This document shows, one piece after another, positions 17,623-26,361 of a stretch of 64,000 nt of DNA (the first letter of the stretch is position 1; each line of letters opens with the position of its first letter). The position numbers and the translations under genes are program-made. Origin of the DNA: Crenothrix sp. D3 (GTDB lineage Bacteria; Pseudomonadota; Gammaproteobacteria; Methylococcales; Methylomonadaceae); NCBI GenBank assembly GCA_002134785.1, contig MBQZ01000010.1:1-64000 (forward strand), given 5' to 3'. Under the pieces are notes generated by a model. The model did no database searches. It worked only from the letters and a program-made list of their open reading frames with translations, and was not told the DNA's origin.

Positions 17623-18306
17623 ATGTTTTTATCAGAAAACTACCGTCGTAGTGCCTTAGAGGGCTTATGGCACAATAACATTGTTTTTTCGCAAAACTTA
17701 GCCTTGTGTCCGTTGCTGGCAGTCACAGGGACAGCAACCAATGGTTTAGGTATGGGATTAGCAACCTTAGTGGTGATTACTGCCTCTAATGGGCTAATTT
17801 CTTTATGCCGACATTTAATTCCTGCCGAAATACGCATTCCTATTTTTGTGTTGCTGATTGCCACCCTAGTCACGCTAGTCGATTTTGTGATGAATGCGTG
17901 GGCGCATGAAATGTACAAGGTATTAGGCTTATTTATCGCGTTAATCGTGACTAATTGCGCATTATTAGGACGTGCCGAATCATTCGCTTATAAACAGCCT
18001 GTCAAAGAATCGTTATGGGATGGCTTTATGATGGGCTTAGGGTTTACCTTGGTTTTAGTCGTTCTAGGGGCGATGCGCGAAATTAGTGCTTCTGGGACAT
18101 TGTTTACTAATGCGTCTTTACTGCTTGGTGAATCGTTTAAGTTTTTAGAAATCACCGTTATTGCTGATTACCACGGTTTTTTACTGATGGCATTGCCACC
18201 AGGTGGTTTCATTATGTTGGCATTTATTATTGTCGGTAAACGGATGTGTGATGCGGCATTAGCAAAACGTAACACGCCTATTCAAGCTGTCGTGATGGAG
18301 GAATAA
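17623..18306 (+). CDS. rnfE: RnfE, membrane subunit of the Rnf complex
   Basis: One of the two RnfA/RnfE-type membrane subunits of the ion-translocating ferredoxin:NAD oxidoreductase. The 227 residues have about six membrane helices; LWHNNIVFSQNLALCPLLAV and LIVTNCALLGRAESFA are the paired half-helix cysteine motifs that bind the intramembrane Fe-S cluster with RnfA. It is separated from rnfABCDG by more than 20 kb. A ribosome site is weak (AGGAGT). rnfH follows after 1 base. Confidence 0.93.
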   Translation: MFLSENYRRSALEGLWHNNIVFSQNLALCPLLAVTGTATNGLGMGLATLVVITASNGLISLCRHLIPAEIRIPIFVLLIATLVTLVDFVMNAWAHEMYKVLGLFIALIVTNCALLGRAESFAYKQPVKESLWDGFMMGLGFTLVLVVLGAMREISASGTLFTNASLLLGESFKFLEITVIADYHGFLLMALPPGGFIMLAFIIVGKRMCDAALAKRNTPIQAVVMEE

Positions 18307-18307
18307 C

Positions 18308-18568
18308 ATGAATGTAGGTGTGTGTTATGCAGAAGCCGACAGACAAAGTTGGCTGCGTTTGGAAGTGCCTGATAATAGTACCGTAGAACAAGCGATTACT
18401 TTGTCTGGCTTATTAACCCGTTATCCAGAAATTGATTTAGCAAAACAAAAAGTCGGGATTTTCGGTAAATTGGCTAAGTTGGATACAATTGTTCAAGAAG
18501 GCGATCGCGTGGAAATCTATCGACAAATTACTGTTGATCCCACAATGGTAAAACGGCGACGTTTATAA
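18308..18568 (+). CDS. rnfH: RnfH, small ubiquitin-fold protein
   Basis: An 86-residue RnfH/UPF0125 member (VGVCYAEADRQSWLRLEVPD, GIFGKLAKLDTIVQEGDRVE, IYRQITVDPTMVKRRR). It is often found next to rnf genes and in nif clusters; its exact role is not settled. It directly follows rnfE. Confidence 0.9.
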   Translation: MNVGVCYAEADRQSWLRLEVPDNSTVEQAITLSGLLTRYPEIDLAKQKVGIFGKLAKLDTIVQEGDRVEIYRQITVDPTMVKRRRL

Positions 18569-18597
18569 CCGTCCTCATTGTTCGTTTTTTGCTACTT

Positions 18598-18613
18598 TGT
18601 CGTAAAACCGACA
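18598..18613 (+). promoter_or_regulatory. NifA-type upstream activator site of the 18.8-kb gene
   Basis: TGTCGTAAAACCGACA fits TGT-N10-ACA exactly. It lies 131 bases upstream of the -24 element at 18744, with the rnfH terminator in between. Confidence 0.7.
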
Positions 18614-18624
18614 ACTATTTTTAT

Positions 18625-18668
18625 AAAAAGGAAAGCAAGTGATGAGCTTGCCTTCCTTTTTTTTTTTA
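18625..18668 (+). terminator. Rho-independent terminator of rnfEH
   Basis: AAGGAAAGCAAG pairs with CTTGCCTTCCTT across a short loop and is followed by a run of more than ten T. Confidence 0.85.
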
Positions 18669-18743
18669 TTTTTTGAATTATTTACTGTTGGATGTACCAA
18701 CTAGTCACAGAATTAATCAGGAAAACAGTTAAAAACTTACTAT

Positions 18744-18758
18744 TGGCAAGTTATTTGC
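18744..18758 (+). promoter_or_regulatory. Sigma-54 promoter of the 18.8-kb gene
   Basis: TGGCAA-GTTAT-TTGC with correct GG-N10-GC spacing, 41 bases before the start codon at 18800. Confidence 0.8.
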
Positions 18759-18799
18759 TTTTTATAGAATTATATTCATTCAATTCCTCGGAGAACACT

Positions 18800-19369
18800 A
18801 TGCTACTTGAAGATTACCAAGCCAAAGGCTTATTAACTGTTACCTTAGTCAACGGACAAACCAGCACCGCTGGCGTTTATGCCTATCGGGGTGATTTAGT
18901 TTTGAAAGAAGGTGGCTTGCGCGAAGGTTCAACCACCGATCGCAGACCCCCCGAAGCGTTGTTTATTCATTCCGCGCTAATTATTGAAAATGACAAAATT
19001 AAATTTGTAAATGGTTTGTTACCCACACTCAGTTTATTGCCTGTTTTTGTTGAAAAATATAAAGCCGATATAGCCGAAGATTGTGTTGCCCTCGTGTATA
19101 TCGAAAACATCAGCAAAGCCTTACAAGTTGAACTAAACGGCGTAACGTATCAATTACTGCCCTTCAAAGAAGGCTTGGTATGGAATGAATTATTGGAAGA
19201 GCTGTACATTGAAAAAAGTGAGTTAAAAGGGCAATCGGCAGAAGATAAAGTCGCTATTGCATACACAGCCGCTAAAACGCACAAATCGAAAGGGGCTGTT
19301 GTCTCTTTTGATGAAGCACAAACGTTTACCTTTGTTGTCGTAAAAGACGCATCTGTAGGCGCGATTTAA
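18800..19369 (+). CDS. Unknown protein under a NifA/sigma-54-type promoter
   Basis: A soluble 189-residue protein with no cysteine and no signal peptide. It begins MLLEDYQAKGLLTVTLVNGQ, has a hydrophobic middle (GLLPTLSLLPVFVEKY) and an acidic, lysine-rich second half (EELYIEKSELKGQSAEDK). I do not recognise the family. The start is fixed by CGGAGA seven bases upstream. The promoter and activator site make it part of the predicted nif regulon, and it stands alone: terminators lie both before and after it. Confidence 0.8.
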   Translation: MLLEDYQAKGLLTVTLVNGQTSTAGVYAYRGDLVLKEGGLREGSTTDRRPPEALFIHSALIIENDKIKFVNGLLPTLSLLPVFVEKYKADIAEDCVALVYIENISKALQVELNGVTYQLLPFKEGLVWNELLEELYIEKSELKGQSAEDKVAIAYTAAKTHKSKGAVVSFDEAQTFTFVVVKDASVGAI

Positions 19370-19413
19370 CACTTGTCTTGTCTCCAGCCACTCCGTTCAT
19401 GATTGGTGCTTCT

Positions 19414-19451
19414 GGGTGTTCTATCTTCTCGGCTAGAACGCCCTTTTTTTT
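19414..19451 (+). terminator. Rho-independent terminator
   Basis: GGGTGTTCT at 19414-19422 pairs with AGAACGCCC at 19435-19443 (one G-T pair) and a run of T follows. It separates the unknown gene from the rhodanese. Confidence 0.85.
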
Positions 19452-19467
19452 GCCTGAGGAAAAGTCA

Positions 19468-19776
19468 ATGAGCTATCAAAATATTGCTGTCACTGAATGT
19501 GAACAATTAATTAAAGACCGCAATCCCTTAATCCTAGACTGCCGTGACGTAAAAAATTATCAAGCTGGGCATTTGAATAACGCGTTACACGTTCACGAAG
19601 GTTTAAAAGAATCGTTAATTAAACGTGGTGATAAACAACGGTGTTTATTAATTTATTGTTATCACGGTCATGCTAGTCAACACCTAGCTGAGTTCTTTAC
19701 AGATTTTGGTTTTAAGGATGTGTATAGTTTAGAAGGGGGTTATACGGCTTGGGATAAAGTAACAAACGATAATTGA
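19468..19776 (+). CDS. Rhodanese-domain sulfurtransferase
   Basis: A single rhodanese domain of 102 residues with active-site cysteine in LLIYCYHGHASQHLA, the domain start LILDCRDVKNYQAGHLNNA and the end YSLEGGYTAW. It resembles GlpE and the nif-linked rhodanese (rhdN) of Azotobacter. It may handle persulfide sulfur or guard nitrogenase against oxidation. The start is supported by TGAGGA before ATG 19468. Confidence 0.85.
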   Translation: MSYQNIAVTECEQLIKDRNPLILDCRDVKNYQAGHLNNALHVHEGLKESLIKRGDKQRCLLIYCYHGHASQHLAEFFTDFGFKDVYSLEGGYTAWDKVTNDN

Positions 19777-19815
19777 GATGGATGGTTTTTTTGTGATTTT
19801 GATGTTGTTTTTCTT

Positions 19816-20112
19816 TTATGTACTTGGATTAATACTAGGTGGGCAGTCAATAATAATAAAGTCGTAATCCTCAACATATTTGCGTATTTCGTTATGGACT
19901 TTACCTTTTGCAGCACTTAAGCCAATTACATGAGCAGGAAAGGGAGACTCATCGGATGCCGAAGAACTCCAAGTAACGGCTGATCCTTACGGATCAATAT
20001 CTGCTATTAACACTTTGTTTGACCTACTTAATGCGCCAGCTATTTGCATAGATAACGTTGTTTTTCCAACACTACCTTTTTGATTGGACAGGGAAATAAT
20101 CTTTGCTTTCAT
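19816..20112 (-). pseudogene. ParA-type ATPase fragment with an internal stop
   Basis: On the minus strand from ATG 20112 the frame reads [20 protein letters not shown] (deviant Walker A), then VLIADIDP-stop-GSAVTWSS, where a TAA at 19987-19989 replaces the usual Gln of DPQGS, then DYDFIIIDCPPSINPST (Walker B) and a stop at 19816. Only the first 98 codons of a ParA/MinD-like ATPase remain. It looks like the relic of a plasmid or integrative element next to the nifH promoter. Confidence 0.8.
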
Positions 20113-20326
20113 ATAGTTATTAACTTCATGCACTATTATTAGCCTTGTCAATCTTAATGACTACGAACACTATATTAAATAAGCGACACCAACACGAAGA
20201 CAACGGTTGAATATCATCGGCGTATTGTTTACGCCAAATGGGTCTTTTCAAAAAATCTTATGAAACAATTCTGTCGTTTGTTTAAACGTATCCAATGTAG
20301 TCAAAAATCTCTTAATAATCCCCTGC
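20113..20326. other. Non-coding stretch before the nifH activator site
   Basis: No coding sequence, RNA gene or clear repeat is visible here. It separates the ParA relic from the nifH regulatory sites and is AT-rich. Confidence 0.5.
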
Positions 20327-20342
20327 TGTCACTAAACCTACA
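20327..20342 (+). promoter_or_regulatory. NifA-type upstream activator site of nifH
   Basis: TGTCACTAAACCTACA fits TGT-N10-ACA, 100 bases upstream of the -24 element. Confidence 0.8.
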
Positions 20343-20441
20343 TACTTCATTCACAAAATGTTGTAAATATAACGCCAACTAATCAGCTGATTAATAAAAA
20401 TAATCAATAAAAATCAATGCGTTAAAGTTTATTTTTCAGTT

Positions 20442-20456
20442 TGGCACAGTGATTGC
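20442..20456 (+). promoter_or_regulatory. Sigma-54 promoter of nifHDK
   Basis: TGGCACAGTGATTGC matches the sigma-54 consensus (TGGCAC-N5-TTGC) perfectly, 45 bases before the nifH ATG. Confidence 0.93.
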
Positions 20457-20497
20457 TTTATTGAAGTTGTCCTAACAACGTCCTCAAGAGGAGATAG

Positions 20498-21382
<885 letters not shown>

Positions 21383-21392
21383 AGAACATCCG

Positions 21393-21459
21393 TAGGTTGG
21401 GGTGAGCTTGCGAACCTCAACCTACACAATGTTGGGGTTCGTACCTGACCCCAACCTAC
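21393..21459. repeat. Palindromic repeat between nifH and nifD
   Basis: GTAGGTTGGGGTGAGC, AACCTCAACCTAC, GTTGGGGTTCGTACC and GACCCCAACCTAC alternate, giving a strong potential stem (GTAGGTTGGGGT with ACCCCAACCTAC-like arms). It is of the kind repeated through bacterial genomes. It may act as an mRNA-stabilising or attenuating hairpin behind nifH. Confidence 0.7.
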
Positions 21460-21519
21460 TATCCATCCTAAAACCTGTCGGTGAGGGATTACTCACGACA
21501 TTATGGTAGGAGCATTATT

Positions 21520-23001
21520 ATGACAGCTTTAACCAGAGAAGAGACCGAAGCCCTCATTCAAGAGGTGCTTGAAGTCTATCCAGATGCAGCAAGAAAAGAC
21601 CGCGCGAAGCATTTAACGGTCAACGATCCAACGATTGAAAAATCAAACAAATGTATTACCTCCAACCGTAAATCTTTACCTGGTGTCATGACTATTCGTG
21701 GTTGTGCGTATGCAGGTTCTAAGGGTGTGGTCTGGGGGCCTATCAAAGACATGATTCACATTTCTCATGGCCCTGTGGGTTGTGGTCAGTATTCACGCGC
21801 AGGTCGCCGTAACTATTACGTTGGTACAACGGGTGTTAATGCGTTCGGCACGATGAACTTTACCTCTGATTTTCAGGAAAAAGACATTGTATTCGGCGGT
21901 GACAAAAAACTCGCCAAAATCATGAACGAAATTGAGCAATTATTTCCGCTCAATAAAGGTATCAGTATTCAATCAGAATGCCCGATTGGCTTGATTGGTG
22001 ATGATATTGAAGCCGTGGCTAAAAAAGCCAGTAAAGAAATCTCTAAACCAGTTGTACCCGTGCGTTGCGAAGGTTTCCGTGGTGTGTCTCAATCCTTGGG
22101 TCATCACATTGCCAATGACGCAATTAGAGACTGGGTGCTAGAAAACCGTGACGGTGATGAAAGTTTCCAAACTACGACTTATGACGTAGCCGTTATTGGT
22201 GACTACAACATCGGCGGCGATGCGTGGGCTTCGCGTACTTTGTTAGAAGAAATGGGTTTACGCGTGGTTGCCCAATGGTCTGGCGATGGCACGATTGCCG
22301 AAATGGAAAAAACTCCGAAAGTAAAACTTAACCTAATCCATTGCTATCGTTCGATGAACTACATCGCACGGCACATGGAAGAAAAATACAAAATTCCTTG
22401 GATTGAGTACAACTTTTTTGGCCCAACCAAAATTGCTGAATCCTTGCGCAAAATTGCCGCGTTATTCGATGAAACCATCCAAGCGGGCGCAGAACGTGTT
22501 ATCGAGCGTTATAAAGCTGAATATGAAGCGGTAATCGCTAAATACCGTCCACGTTTGGAAGGTAAACGCGTGATGTTGTATGTCGGTGGTTTACGTCCTC
22601 GCCACGTTATCGGTGCGTATGAAGATTTAGGCATGGAAGTGGTCGGTACGGGTTATGAATTTGGTCATAACGACGATTACGACCGTACTATCAAAGAAAT
22701 GGGCAATGCCACGTTGATTTATGACGATGTCACTGGCTATGAATTTGAAGAGTTTGTAAAACGTGTCAAACCTGACTTAATCGGTTCAGGCATTAAAGAA
22801 AAGTACATTTTCCAAAAAATGGGTATTCCTTTCCGTCAAATGCACTCTTGGGATTATTCAGGCCCTTATCACGGTTATGACGGCTTTGCTATTTTCGCCC
22901 GTGACATGGACATGACATTGAATAACCCTTGCTGGAAACAAGTTCAAGTGCCTTGGAAAAAAGCCGCTAATGAACCTGTAGCCGTTGCTGCCAGCGCGTA
23001 G
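21520..23001 (+). CDS. nifD: NifD, nitrogenase MoFe protein alpha chain
   Basis: The alpha subunit holds FeMo-cofactor and half of the P-cluster. P-cluster cysteines lie in [26 protein letters not shown] and [12 protein letters not shown]. The FeMo-cofactor cysteine is in [19 protein letters not shown], and the cofactor histidine in [18 protein letters not shown]. The 493 residues are normal for the Mo enzyme. The start at 21520 follows TAGGAG; upstream in-frame codons are ignored. The tail ends EPVAVAASA just before a repeat block. Confidence 0.98.
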   Translation: MTALTREETEALIQEVLEVYPDAARKDRAKHLTVNDPTIEKSNKCITSNRKSLPGVMTIRGCAYAGSKGVVWGPIKDMIHISHGPVGCGQYSRAGRRNYYVGTTGVNAFGTMNFTSDFQEKDIVFGGDKKLAKIMNEIEQLFPLNKGISIQSECPIGLIGDDIEAVAKKASKEISKPVVPVRCEGFRGVSQSLGHHIANDAIRDWVLENRDGDESFQTTTYDVAVIGDYNIGGDAWASRTLLEEMGLRVVAQWSGDGTIAEMEKTPKVKLNLIHCYRSMNYIARHMEEKYKIPWIEYNFFGPTKIAESLRKIAALFDETIQAGAERVIERYKAEYEAVIAKYRPRLEGKRVMLYVGGLRPRHVIGAYEDLGMEVVGTGYEFGHNDDYDRTIKEMGNATLIYDDVTGYEFEEFVKRVKPDLIGSGIKEKYIFQKMGIPFRQMHSWDYSGPYHGYDGFAIFARDMDMTLNNPCWKQVQVPWKKAANEPVAVAASA

Positions 23002-23002
23002 A

Positions 23003-23130
23003 AAATCCCCCCTAACCCCCCTTTTTCAAAGGGGGGAATGAATACTCTCTCTTCCCCCTTTCTTTGTAAAAGGGAAGAGAAATGAATGCTCTCTCCTCCC
23101 CCTTTGTAAAAGGGGGATTGAGGGGGATTT
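23003..23130. repeat. Repeat block with C/G tracts between nifD and nifK
   Basis: The 128 bases contain AAATCCCCCCTAACCCCCC-type and CAAAGGGGGGAATGAAT-type pieces in inverted pairs and end in a GATTGAGGGGGATTT copy. A relative of the same family lies at 47499-47581. It inserts several possible hairpins between the two MoFe subunit genes, where spacing is normally short. Confidence 0.8.
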
Positions 23131-23182
23131 AAAAATTTCATAAACGTTATCCACAGATTAGTGGTGCGTAGGAGCTTTTATC

Positions 23183-24754
23183 ATGAGCCAAGACGTTGAC
23201 AACATCCAAGCCAGTTATCCGTTATTCCGTACTGACGAATACAAGGATAACTTGCAAACCAAACGCGATAATTACGAAGAGCGTCATCCGCAAGAAAAAA
23301 TTGACGAAGTGTTTCAATGGACAACGTCCAAAGAATACCAAGAACTCAATTTTAACCGTGAAGCTCTGACCGTTAACCCTGCTAAAGCCTGTCAACCATT
23401 AGGCGCGGTGTTATGCGCTTTAGGGTTTGAAAAAACCATGCCTTATGTTCATGGTTCACAAGGTTGCGTGGCATATTTCCGTACTTACTTTAACCGTCAT
23501 TTCAAAGAGCCAGTAGCGTGCGTATCGGATTCAATGACTGAAGACGCAGCGGTTTTTGGTGGTCAGAAAAACATGATGGCAGGGTTAGAAAACTGTAAAG
23601 CCTTGTACAAACCTGACATTATTGCGGTCTCAACCACTTGTATGGCTGAAGTTATCGGTGACGACTTAAATGCGTTCATCAACAACTCAAAAAATGCAGG
23701 TCATATCGAACAAGATTTTCCAACGCCTTACGCACATACACCAAGCTTTGTCGGTAGCCATACCACAGGCTGGGACAATATGTTTGAAGGTATGATTAAG
23801 TATTTTACTCGTACCACGATGGCAGACAAAGTTGTGGGTTCAAACGGTAAAATCAATCTTGTTCCAGGTTTTGAAACTTACTTAGGCAATTTCCGCGTTA
23901 TGCACCGCATGATGAAAGAAATGGGCGTAGGTTACACGTTGTTAAGTGATCCGTCTGAAGTCTTAGATACCCCTGCTGACGGTACTTTCCGTTTGTATGC
24001 AGGTGGTACAACCCAAGATGAAATCAAAGACGCACCCAATGCCATTGATACCCTATTATTGCAACCTTGGCAGTTAGATAAAACCAAAAAGTACATCAAA
24101 GATACATGGCATCAACCTGTATCGGCTATTAACATCCCGATGGGCTTAGCGTGGACTGACGAGTTTTTGATGAAAGTCTCTGAGCTAACTGGCAAACCAA
24201 TTGCCGCCTCGTTGGAATTAGAACGTGGTCGTTTAGTGGACATGATGACCGACTCACACACTTGGTTACACGGCAAAAAGTTTGCCTTGTACGGTGATGC
24301 GGATTTCTGTATGGGCATGACACAATTCTTGTTAGAGCTAGGCGCAGAACCCACCGATGTATTGTGTAACCACGCTAACAAACGTTGGTTGAAAGCGATG
24401 CAAAAAATCTGTGCAGACTCACCTTACGGCAAAAACACCCAAATCCATATCAGCAAAGATTTGTGGCATTTCCGTTCGTTGATGTTCACTAACAAGCCTG
24501 ATTTTATGATTGGCAACTCTTACGGCAAGTTTATTCAACGCGACACCTTGTACAAAGGCGAAGAGTTTGAAGTGCCATTAATCCGTTTAGGTTTCCCAAT
24601 TTTCGACCGTCACCATCTGCACCGCATGACAACGTTAGGTTATGAAGGCGCGATGTACATCTTGACTACGCTGGTCAACACGGTGCTGGAACAATTGGAT
24701 AAAGACACGCGTGGTATGGGTACAACTGACTACAACTACGATTTGGTTCGTTAA
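23183..24754 (+). CDS. nifK: NifK, nitrogenase MoFe protein beta chain
   Basis: The beta subunit completes the P-cluster. Its cysteines are in NPAKACQPLGAVLCALGFE (first), HGSQGCVAYFRTYF and STTCMAEVIGDDL. A serine near the P-cluster is in CVSDSMTEDAAVFGGQKNM. The length of 523 residues and the C-terminal DTRGMGTTDYNYDLVR are typical. A ribosome site (AGGAG) precedes the ATG at 23183. Confidence 0.98.
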   Translation: MSQDVDNIQASYPLFRTDEYKDNLQTKRDNYEERHPQEKIDEVFQWTTSKEYQELNFNREALTVNPAKACQPLGAVLCALGFEKTMPYVHGSQGCVAYFRTYFNRHFKEPVACVSDSMTEDAAVFGGQKNMMAGLENCKALYKPDIIAVSTTCMAEVIGDDLNAFINNSKNAGHIEQDFPTPYAHTPSFVGSHTTGWDNMFEGMIKYFTRTTMADKVVGSNGKINLVPGFETYLGNFRVMHRMMKEMGVGYTLLSDPSEVLDTPADGTFRLYAGGTTQDEIKDAPNAIDTLLLQPWQLDKTKKYIKDTWHQPVSAINIPMGLAWTDEFLMKVSELTGKPIAASLELERGRLVDMMTDSHTWLHGKKFALYGDADFCMGMTQFLLELGAEPTDVLCNHANKRWLKAMQKICADSPYGKNTQIHISKDLWHFRSLMFTNKPDFMIGNSYGKFIQRDTLYKGEEFEVPLIRLGFPIFDRHHLHRMTTLGYEGAMYILTTLVNTVLEQLDKDTRGMGTTDYNYDLVR

Positions 24755-24765
24755 TTGCTGGCTTA

Positions 24766-24798
24766 AAACCTGTCAGGTTTTAAAAACCTGACAGGTTT
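24766..24798. repeat. Perfect palindrome between nifK and nifT
   Basis: AAACCTGTCAGGTTT pairs with AAACCTGACAGGTTT across three bases. A copy lies at 43879-43907. It could act as a terminator-like or processing hairpin at the end of nifHDK, though no T-run of terminator length follows. Confidence 0.8.
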
Positions 24799-24839
24799 AG
24801 TTGAACATCCCAACCTAATGCGCATAACGGAGAATCCTC

Positions 24840-25079
24840 ATGCCCAGTGTCATGCTGAAAAAAAACGCCGAAGGTAAATTAATCTTCTACGTTCCTAAAA
24901 AAGACTTAGAAGAAGTAGTAGAAAGCATTGAGTTCGATAGCCCAGAACAATGGGGCGGTGAAGTATCACTGAGTGACGGTTCAAAATACTATTTTGAACC
25001 GCAGGCACAACCTGATTTTCCCATTACTTTACGCGCAAAACGCATAGATTCATTTCTAAGCTGCCTGTCCGGCAGTTAA
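24840..25079 (+). CDS. nifT: NifT/FixU small protein with a repeat-derived C-terminus
   Basis: The 79-residue protein has the NifT body MPSVMLKKNAEGKLIFYVPK, VVESIEFDSPEQWGGEV and PITLRAKRI. Known NifT proteins end near the RAKR motif. Here the frame goes on with SFLSCLSGS, and those last codons and the stop are encoded by a CRISPR-like repeat (25053-25080). The function of NifT is not known; it is dispensable in several species. Confidence 0.93.
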   Translation: MPSVMLKKNAEGKLIFYVPKKDLEEVVESIEFDSPEQWGGEVSLSDGSKYYFEPQAQPDFPITLRAKRIDSFLSCLSGS

Positions 25080-25080
25080 C
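25053..25080 (-). repeat. Solitary type I-F CRISPR-like repeat forming the nifT end
   Basis: The 28 bases begin TTTCTAAGCTGCC, have the hairpin CTGCCTGTCCGGCAG and end AGTTAAC. They match the Yersinia type I-F repeat at 26 of 28 positions and the copy at 8908-8935 at 26 of 28. The repeat overlaps the last codons and stop of nifT. I see no second unit within 60 bases on either side. Confidence 0.75.
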
Positions 25081-25166
25081 GATGGATAAAACACTCAGTG
25101 ACTCACCTAGCGGTGAAATTTACTACATCATGCTGTTAATTACTACAGTTTTTAAGGAGAAGAATA
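25081..25166. other. Leader of the ferredoxin gene
   Basis: Short gap after the repeat; only the ribosome site AAGGAG of the next gene is recognisable. Confidence 0.5.
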
Positions 25167-25367
25167 ATGGCTCTTTATATCGTTGAAGCCGAATGTATTT
25201 CATGCGGCGATTGTGTTCCCGTCTGCCCCACCGATTCAATTACCGAAGGTGCAGTGGTGTTTAAAATCGATAAAAAAACCTGCACCGAATGTGAAGGGGA
25301 TTTTGACAAACCGCAATGTGTACGCGTTTGTCCTATCGACAACTGCATACTGCCCATAGGAGCTTAA
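25167..25367 (+). CDS. 2[4Fe-4S] ferredoxin of the nif operon
   Basis: A 66-residue ferredoxin with two cluster motifs: CISCGDCVPVCPTDSI (C-x2-C-x2... type) and CTECEGDFDKPQCVRVCPID, the latter with the longer C-x2-C-x8-C-x3-C spacing typical of FdxN-like nif ferredoxins. It probably donates electrons in the cytoplasm to nitrogenase or to cofactor synthesis. It is 4 bases from nifY. A relative is encoded at 36636-36914 next to nifB. Confidence 0.93.
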   Translation: MALYIVEAECISCGDCVPVCPTDSITEGAVVFKIDKKTCTECEGDFDKPQCVRVCPIDNCILPIGA

Positions 25368-25371
25368 TGCC

Positions 25372-26094
25372 ATGAGCCAGAACGCGCTATCACGGGAACT
25401 GGCTCTGCGCATCGGTCTTGCCGCCCGCGCTTTGCCTGATACATCGGTTCAACGCTTATTAACCGTGTTGACGGCGGCGTTGGGTTTGCCCATTACCGAA
25501 GAAAAACTCGCTACATTAAATTTAAAAACGTTGAAAACTGCCCACGATGGTGAGTTTTCCGAGATTGAAGAACCGCTATTGAAAAAAGCCGTTCATGCGT
25601 TAAAACACGCTCCAACAGAGGTTGCTAGTGATGCAACCGCGCCTAAGGTTGCCGCCTATCAAGACGGCGACATCCCCAGCTCGATACGCATAGCCTGCGC
25701 CAGTGATGACCAACTCAATGTTGATGGGCATTTTGGTTCTTGTAAACAATTCATGATTTACCAAGTATCGGCTAACGAAGCCCGCTTAATTGAGGTGCGT
25801 GATACCGCGCAAATCAGTGAATTTGAAGAAGATAAAAACCGTTTTCGCTCCGAATTAATCGCCGATTGCCAAGTATTGTATTTAGTGTCTGTCGGTGGCC
25901 CAGCGGCGGCTAAAGTCATTAAGTTAGGCATACACCCGATTAAATTACCTGCGGTGACTGCACTTGCTGAGGTATTAACCGAATTACAACAAGTATTAGC
26001 AGGTTCACCACCACCGTGGTTAGCCAAAGTCATGGGTATCAGTGCCGAACAGCGGGTGAAATTCGCGTTTGAAGAGGCGGAGGCAGTCGAATGA
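25372..26094 (+). CDS. nifY: NifY/NafY-type cofactor-binding protein
   Basis: The 240 residues have an N-terminal helical domain (ALRIGLAARALPDTSVQRLL) and a C-terminal NifX/NifB-like dinitrogenase-cofactor domain (IRIACASDDQLNVDGHFGSC, VLYLVSVGGPAAAKVIKLGI). This pairing is seen in NifY/NafY, which hold FeMo-cofactor or apo-dinitrogenase during insertion. It overlaps the next gene by 4 bases. Confidence 0.88.
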   Translation: MSQNALSRELALRIGLAARALPDTSVQRLLTVLTAALGLPITEEKLATLNLKTLKTAHDGEFSEIEEPLLKKAVHALKHAPTEVASDATAPKVAAYQDGDIPSSIRIACASDDQLNVDGHFGSCKQFMIYQVSANEARLIEVRDTAQISEFEEDKNRFRSELIADCQVLYLVSVGGPAAAKVIKLGIHPIKLPAVTALAEVLTELQQVLAGSPPPWLAKVMGISAEQRVKFAFEEAEAVE

Positions 26095-26357
26095 TTAGCT
26101 CAGTGCAATTGCAAGCGGTCGCTGAACGCATAGACTCCGCGTATTTGGATGATTTTTTAATTGCCGAATTACGCACCGAATTTGCACCGCTGCATTTTAC
26201 TTATTGTTCAGATGATGATGTCGGCGGCGTGTCGCCTGTGCTAGAACATGATCGCTTTAATTTGTATTTGATTGATGGACGCGAACATTGTTTAAAGCTC
26301 ACCAATGATACAGAAACCGCGACTGGGTTGGTGGTTGCGGAAATTATGGGTGATTGA
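26091..26357 (+). CDS. Unknown small nif-operon protein
   Basis: An acidic 88-residue protein (ISSVQLQAVAERIDSAYLDD, HFTYCSDDDVGGVSPVLEHD) translated from an ATG overlapping the nifY stop. Homologues are familiar between nifY and lrv in gammaproteobacterial nif clusters, but I know no function. One cysteine lies in the YCSDDD stretch. Confidence 0.75.
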   Translation: MISSVQLQAVAERIDSAYLDDFLIAELRTEFAPLHFTYCSDDDVGGVSPVLEHDRFNLYLIDGREHCLKLTNDTETATGLVVAEIMGD

Positions 26358-26361
26358 TGTC

